64,000 nt of DNA from Atopobiaceae bacterium (GTDB lineage: Bacteria > Actinomycetota > Coriobacteriia > Coriobacteriales > Atopobiaceae). Within the stretch, counting starts at the first letter, position 1, and each line of letters opens with the position of its first letter. Positions 62,217 through 64,000 of this stretch are shown piece by piece. Where the stretch lies: positions 51,888-115,887 of the forward strand of contig CADFJN010000010.1 in assembly GCA_902834555.1 (NCBI GenBank). Reading direction: 5' to 3'. The position numbers and the translations under genes were made by a program. Under the pieces are notes generated by a model, which ran no database searches, was not told the origin of the DNA, and was given only the letters and a program-made list of their open reading frames with translations.

Positions 62217-63773
62217 ATGAAGACAAGCGTTGCAGTTCTCGCCGAAAAGCTAGGGAAAAATTGCTCGGTCTGGCGTTCGTCGACTGGTTACGCCCTTACG
62301 CTGGAGGGCATAAGGCTGTGGGGTGACCAGCTCGGTGAAGCACGCCACGACGCGCTGTGGGTTTGCGATCCCGATGATGCTGAGCAACTCGCGCGGGCCG
62401 GCGCATCCGTGGCAGTCGCATGCGGCGAGGACGAGAACGCTGACACCTTGGCTGATCGACTCTTTGCGAAATCGGGAGAAACCGCCGAGATTCTTGTCGC
62501 ACACACCAAGAGCGCAAACGAGCTTGCCAGCAGACTAATGGATGTTAAGGAAGCCTTGGATGCGTGGGATACGGCCCTCACCGAAGAAATCATCGCACGC
62601 AAGCCGCTCCAGAACATCCTGGAAATTGCGGTTAAGCAGCTCGCTAACCCTGTTGCTGTATTTGATGAGACAAGCGGACTCATGTCCTATGCTGGCGAAG
62701 TTTCTGGTGACTACCAAGAGACAATCTGGGGAGTCGTACTGGATAAGGGCCGCGCTCCTGTAGGCTACTACACTGCAGAAGAGCGCACGCAAATCTCTGC
62801 GAACATCGCTAACTCAGCTGTGCCGACGATTATTCGCCCGAAACGCTCGCCGCTTCACGAGAATCTCTCGCTATGTATCAACGAAGACGGCCAAGTATTG
62901 GGAATGCTTGCGCAGGTAGACCTATTGGCACCCTTTGACAGCGCGCAGATTTCTCTTGCCATGCACGTACGCGATCGCCTGGGAGAGATGTTCAGGACAA
63001 CCATTGCCGGACAGCATCACCGCTCTCCTATCGGACACACATTACGGTTGCTCATCCAGGGGGACACTGTTGAAGAACGCATCGTGCGCTACCAGCTTGA
63101 GCGTAAAAGTTGGCACATCAATGACCGCTACTGCCTTGCAGTCATGCCCTTGCCCGACAATAGCGACTCACCCTATAGCAATCCCTATCGCGCCGAAATT
63201 ATGCTTGCATATCCTGGTTCAATCGTTATTGACCAAGATCGCTATCTCGTCATTCTCATTCATCTTGACCAGAGCCAGCCTACGGCTTCGCGCGAGGAGT
63301 TTATCGAGATGCTCCGTCACCGCGATAGCCAAGACATTCCCTGCGGGGTGAGCGATGAGTTCGAGTTTCTCCATGCGCGGTCCGCATGGAGACAGGCGCG
63401 CATAGCCGTACGCGAGGGAAATGGCAATGGCAGAAAAGGTGTCTCAACGTATGATGACGTCTTCTTCTCCGACTTCCTGCACCAGATGGAACAGACGACG
63501 CCACTCGACGTGCCTCTGCATCCGATGGCACTCCGCATCGCGCAAAGCGAGCGCGGAGACGAGGTTCTCAGCTGCATATTCGCCTACGTAATGAATGGAT
63601 GCAACGTCTCGCGTGCGGCTCGAGCGCTCTACATGCATAGAAACACGCTTGAGTACCGAATGACCAGCATTCAACAGCGCTGGAGCCTCGATATGAACTC
63701 TATGGACGAAGACGAGCTACTGCGATTTGCGCTCTCATGCCGTCTTCTCATGCAGCAAAGCCTGGAAAGGTAG
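62217..63773 (+). CDS. PucR/CdaR-type transcriptional activator
   Basis: A 518-residue regulator. The C-terminal helix-turn-helix of the PucR family is at about residues 450-510 (FAYVMNGCNVSRAARALYMHRNTLEYRMTSIQQRW), the conserved N-V-S-x-A-A-x-x-L-x-x-H-R-N-T-L pattern. A GGDEF-like degenerate middle domain (RYCLAVMPLPDNSD) and an N-terminal sensory part (LQNILEIAVKQLANPVAVFDETSGLMSYAG) precede it. Such proteins activate catabolic genes in response to the substrate. Position, divergent from the demethylase gene, suggests that target. ATG at 62217 follows TTGGGTGAGCCA, a weak ribosome site. Confidence 0.88.
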   Translation: MKTSVAVLAEKLGKNCSVWRSSTGYALTLEGIRLWGDQLGEARHDALWVCDPDDAEQLARAGASVAVACGEDENADTLADRLFAKSGETAEILVAHTKSANELASRLMDVKEALDAWDTALTEEIIARKPLQNILEIAVKQLANPVAVFDETSGLMSYAGEVSGDYQETIWGVVLDKGRAPVGYYTAEERTQISANIANSAVPTIIRPKRSPLHENLSLCINEDGQVLGMLAQVDLLAPFDSAQISLAMHVRDRLGEMFRTTIAGQHHRSPIGHTLRLLIQGDTVEERIVRYQLERKSWHINDRYCLAVMPLPDNSDSPYSNPYRAEIMLAYPGSIVIDQDRYLVILIHLDQSQPTASREEFIEMLRHRDSQDIPCGVSDEFEFLHARSAWRQARIAVREGNGNGRKGVSTYDDVFFSDFLHQMEQTTPLDVPLHPMALRIAQSERGDEVLSCIFAYVMNGCNVSRAARALYMHRNTLEYRMTSIQQRWSLDMNSMDEDELLRFALSCRLLMQQSLER

Positions 63774-64000
63774 TCTAGCTACGCATCCGCAAGATTTGCT
63801 TCCCATGGGGACTTCTAATTGTTCATTTCTGTTCGCAAGTATCTTAGGACTAGGAAAGAACCTCTATACCCTTGGTTGGGGGCGCTTGCTGCGAAGATTC
63901 GCATTCCGGCGAGAAATTGACGCCCGAGCAGGGGTTTCAGACGGGATGGGGGTGCGGACGATTCCTTGGACGGCCTAGGCGGCCATCCCCATAGACTCAC
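63774..64000. repeat. Gene-free end of window with a repeat family A copy
   Basis: About 63891-63950 matches the other family A copies (GCATTCCGGCGAGAAATTGA, CGCCCGAGCAGGGGTTTCAG, ACGGGAT), most like the one at 6731-6786. No gene is supported in this stretch, although the adjacent gene beyond the window could reach into it. Confidence 0.65.

Overview
The window reads as chromosomal DNA of a high-GC Gram-positive anaerobe, most likely a coriobacterium of the Olsenella/Atopobium group. The evidence is mixed-acid fermentation genes (pta, ackA, adhE, ATP-type pckA), a Tat-type lipoprotein, a C_GCAxxG_C_C protein, DUF4867, and intergenic palindromic repeats. The genus assignment is inference from gene content. 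I see no rRNA, tRNA or CRISPR array.

Layout. 1-2.5 kb: a glycosyltransferase and UDP-galactopyranose mutase (surface galactofuranose). 2.7-3.7 kb: pta. 3.8-6.6 kb: a decay zone with an SGNH-hydrolase remnant and a response regulator/histidine kinase pair broken by in-frame stops and frameshifts. 7.0-12.0 kb: a minus-strand operon of GT4 glycosyltransferase, iron-type ABC permease (one frameshift), ATPase and Tat lipoprotein binding protein, with a DtxR/IdeR-like box upstream. 12.5-21.4 kb: pckA, an aldose-1-epimerase-like protein, ackA, a HIT protein, xseAB, a YugP-like zinc peptidase and RNase D. 21.5-28.9 kb: lipid kinase, DUF4867, Gfo/Idh/MocA oxidoreductase, and a TetR regulator with a 26-bp palindromic operator facing an HD protein and a CmpB-like membrane protein. 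These are followed by a thioesterase, NUDIX, thyA and folA.

28.9-46.5 kb is a defence island carrying a type 1 BREX system: brxA, brxB, brxC, a split pglX, brxL and pglZ. It also has a tyrosine recombinase and an oppositely oriented, promoterless second pglX 3' half. The expressed pglX and the silent cassette share a perfect 158-bp inverted repeat over the NPPY catalytic-motif codons, plus two further perfect inverted blocks (48 and 85 bp) inside the target-recognition half. Inversion would replace residues 475-848 of the methyltransferase with an alternative 371-residue half, in frame. The constant PglX C-terminal domain is a separate upstream gene, so the swappable half can run to the stop codon. 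This is the most interesting system in the window: a phase-variable, modular BREX specificity shufflon with a split PglX.

46.5-64 kb: a small hypothetical, a lipoprotein, an APH-fold kinase, adhE, and a Cys/Met-enzyme-like protein that has lost the PLP lysine. Then come thrS, a fusion of an Old Yellow Enzyme/FAD oxidoreductase with an acetoacetate-decarboxylase-like domain, and a DUF2252 pseudogene. The window ends with a likely catabolic unit: a PucR-type activator divergent from a GcvT/LigM-like demethylase and an MFS transporter.

At least three families of short palindromic repeats lie between genes. Members of one overlap the stop codons of three unrelated genes.
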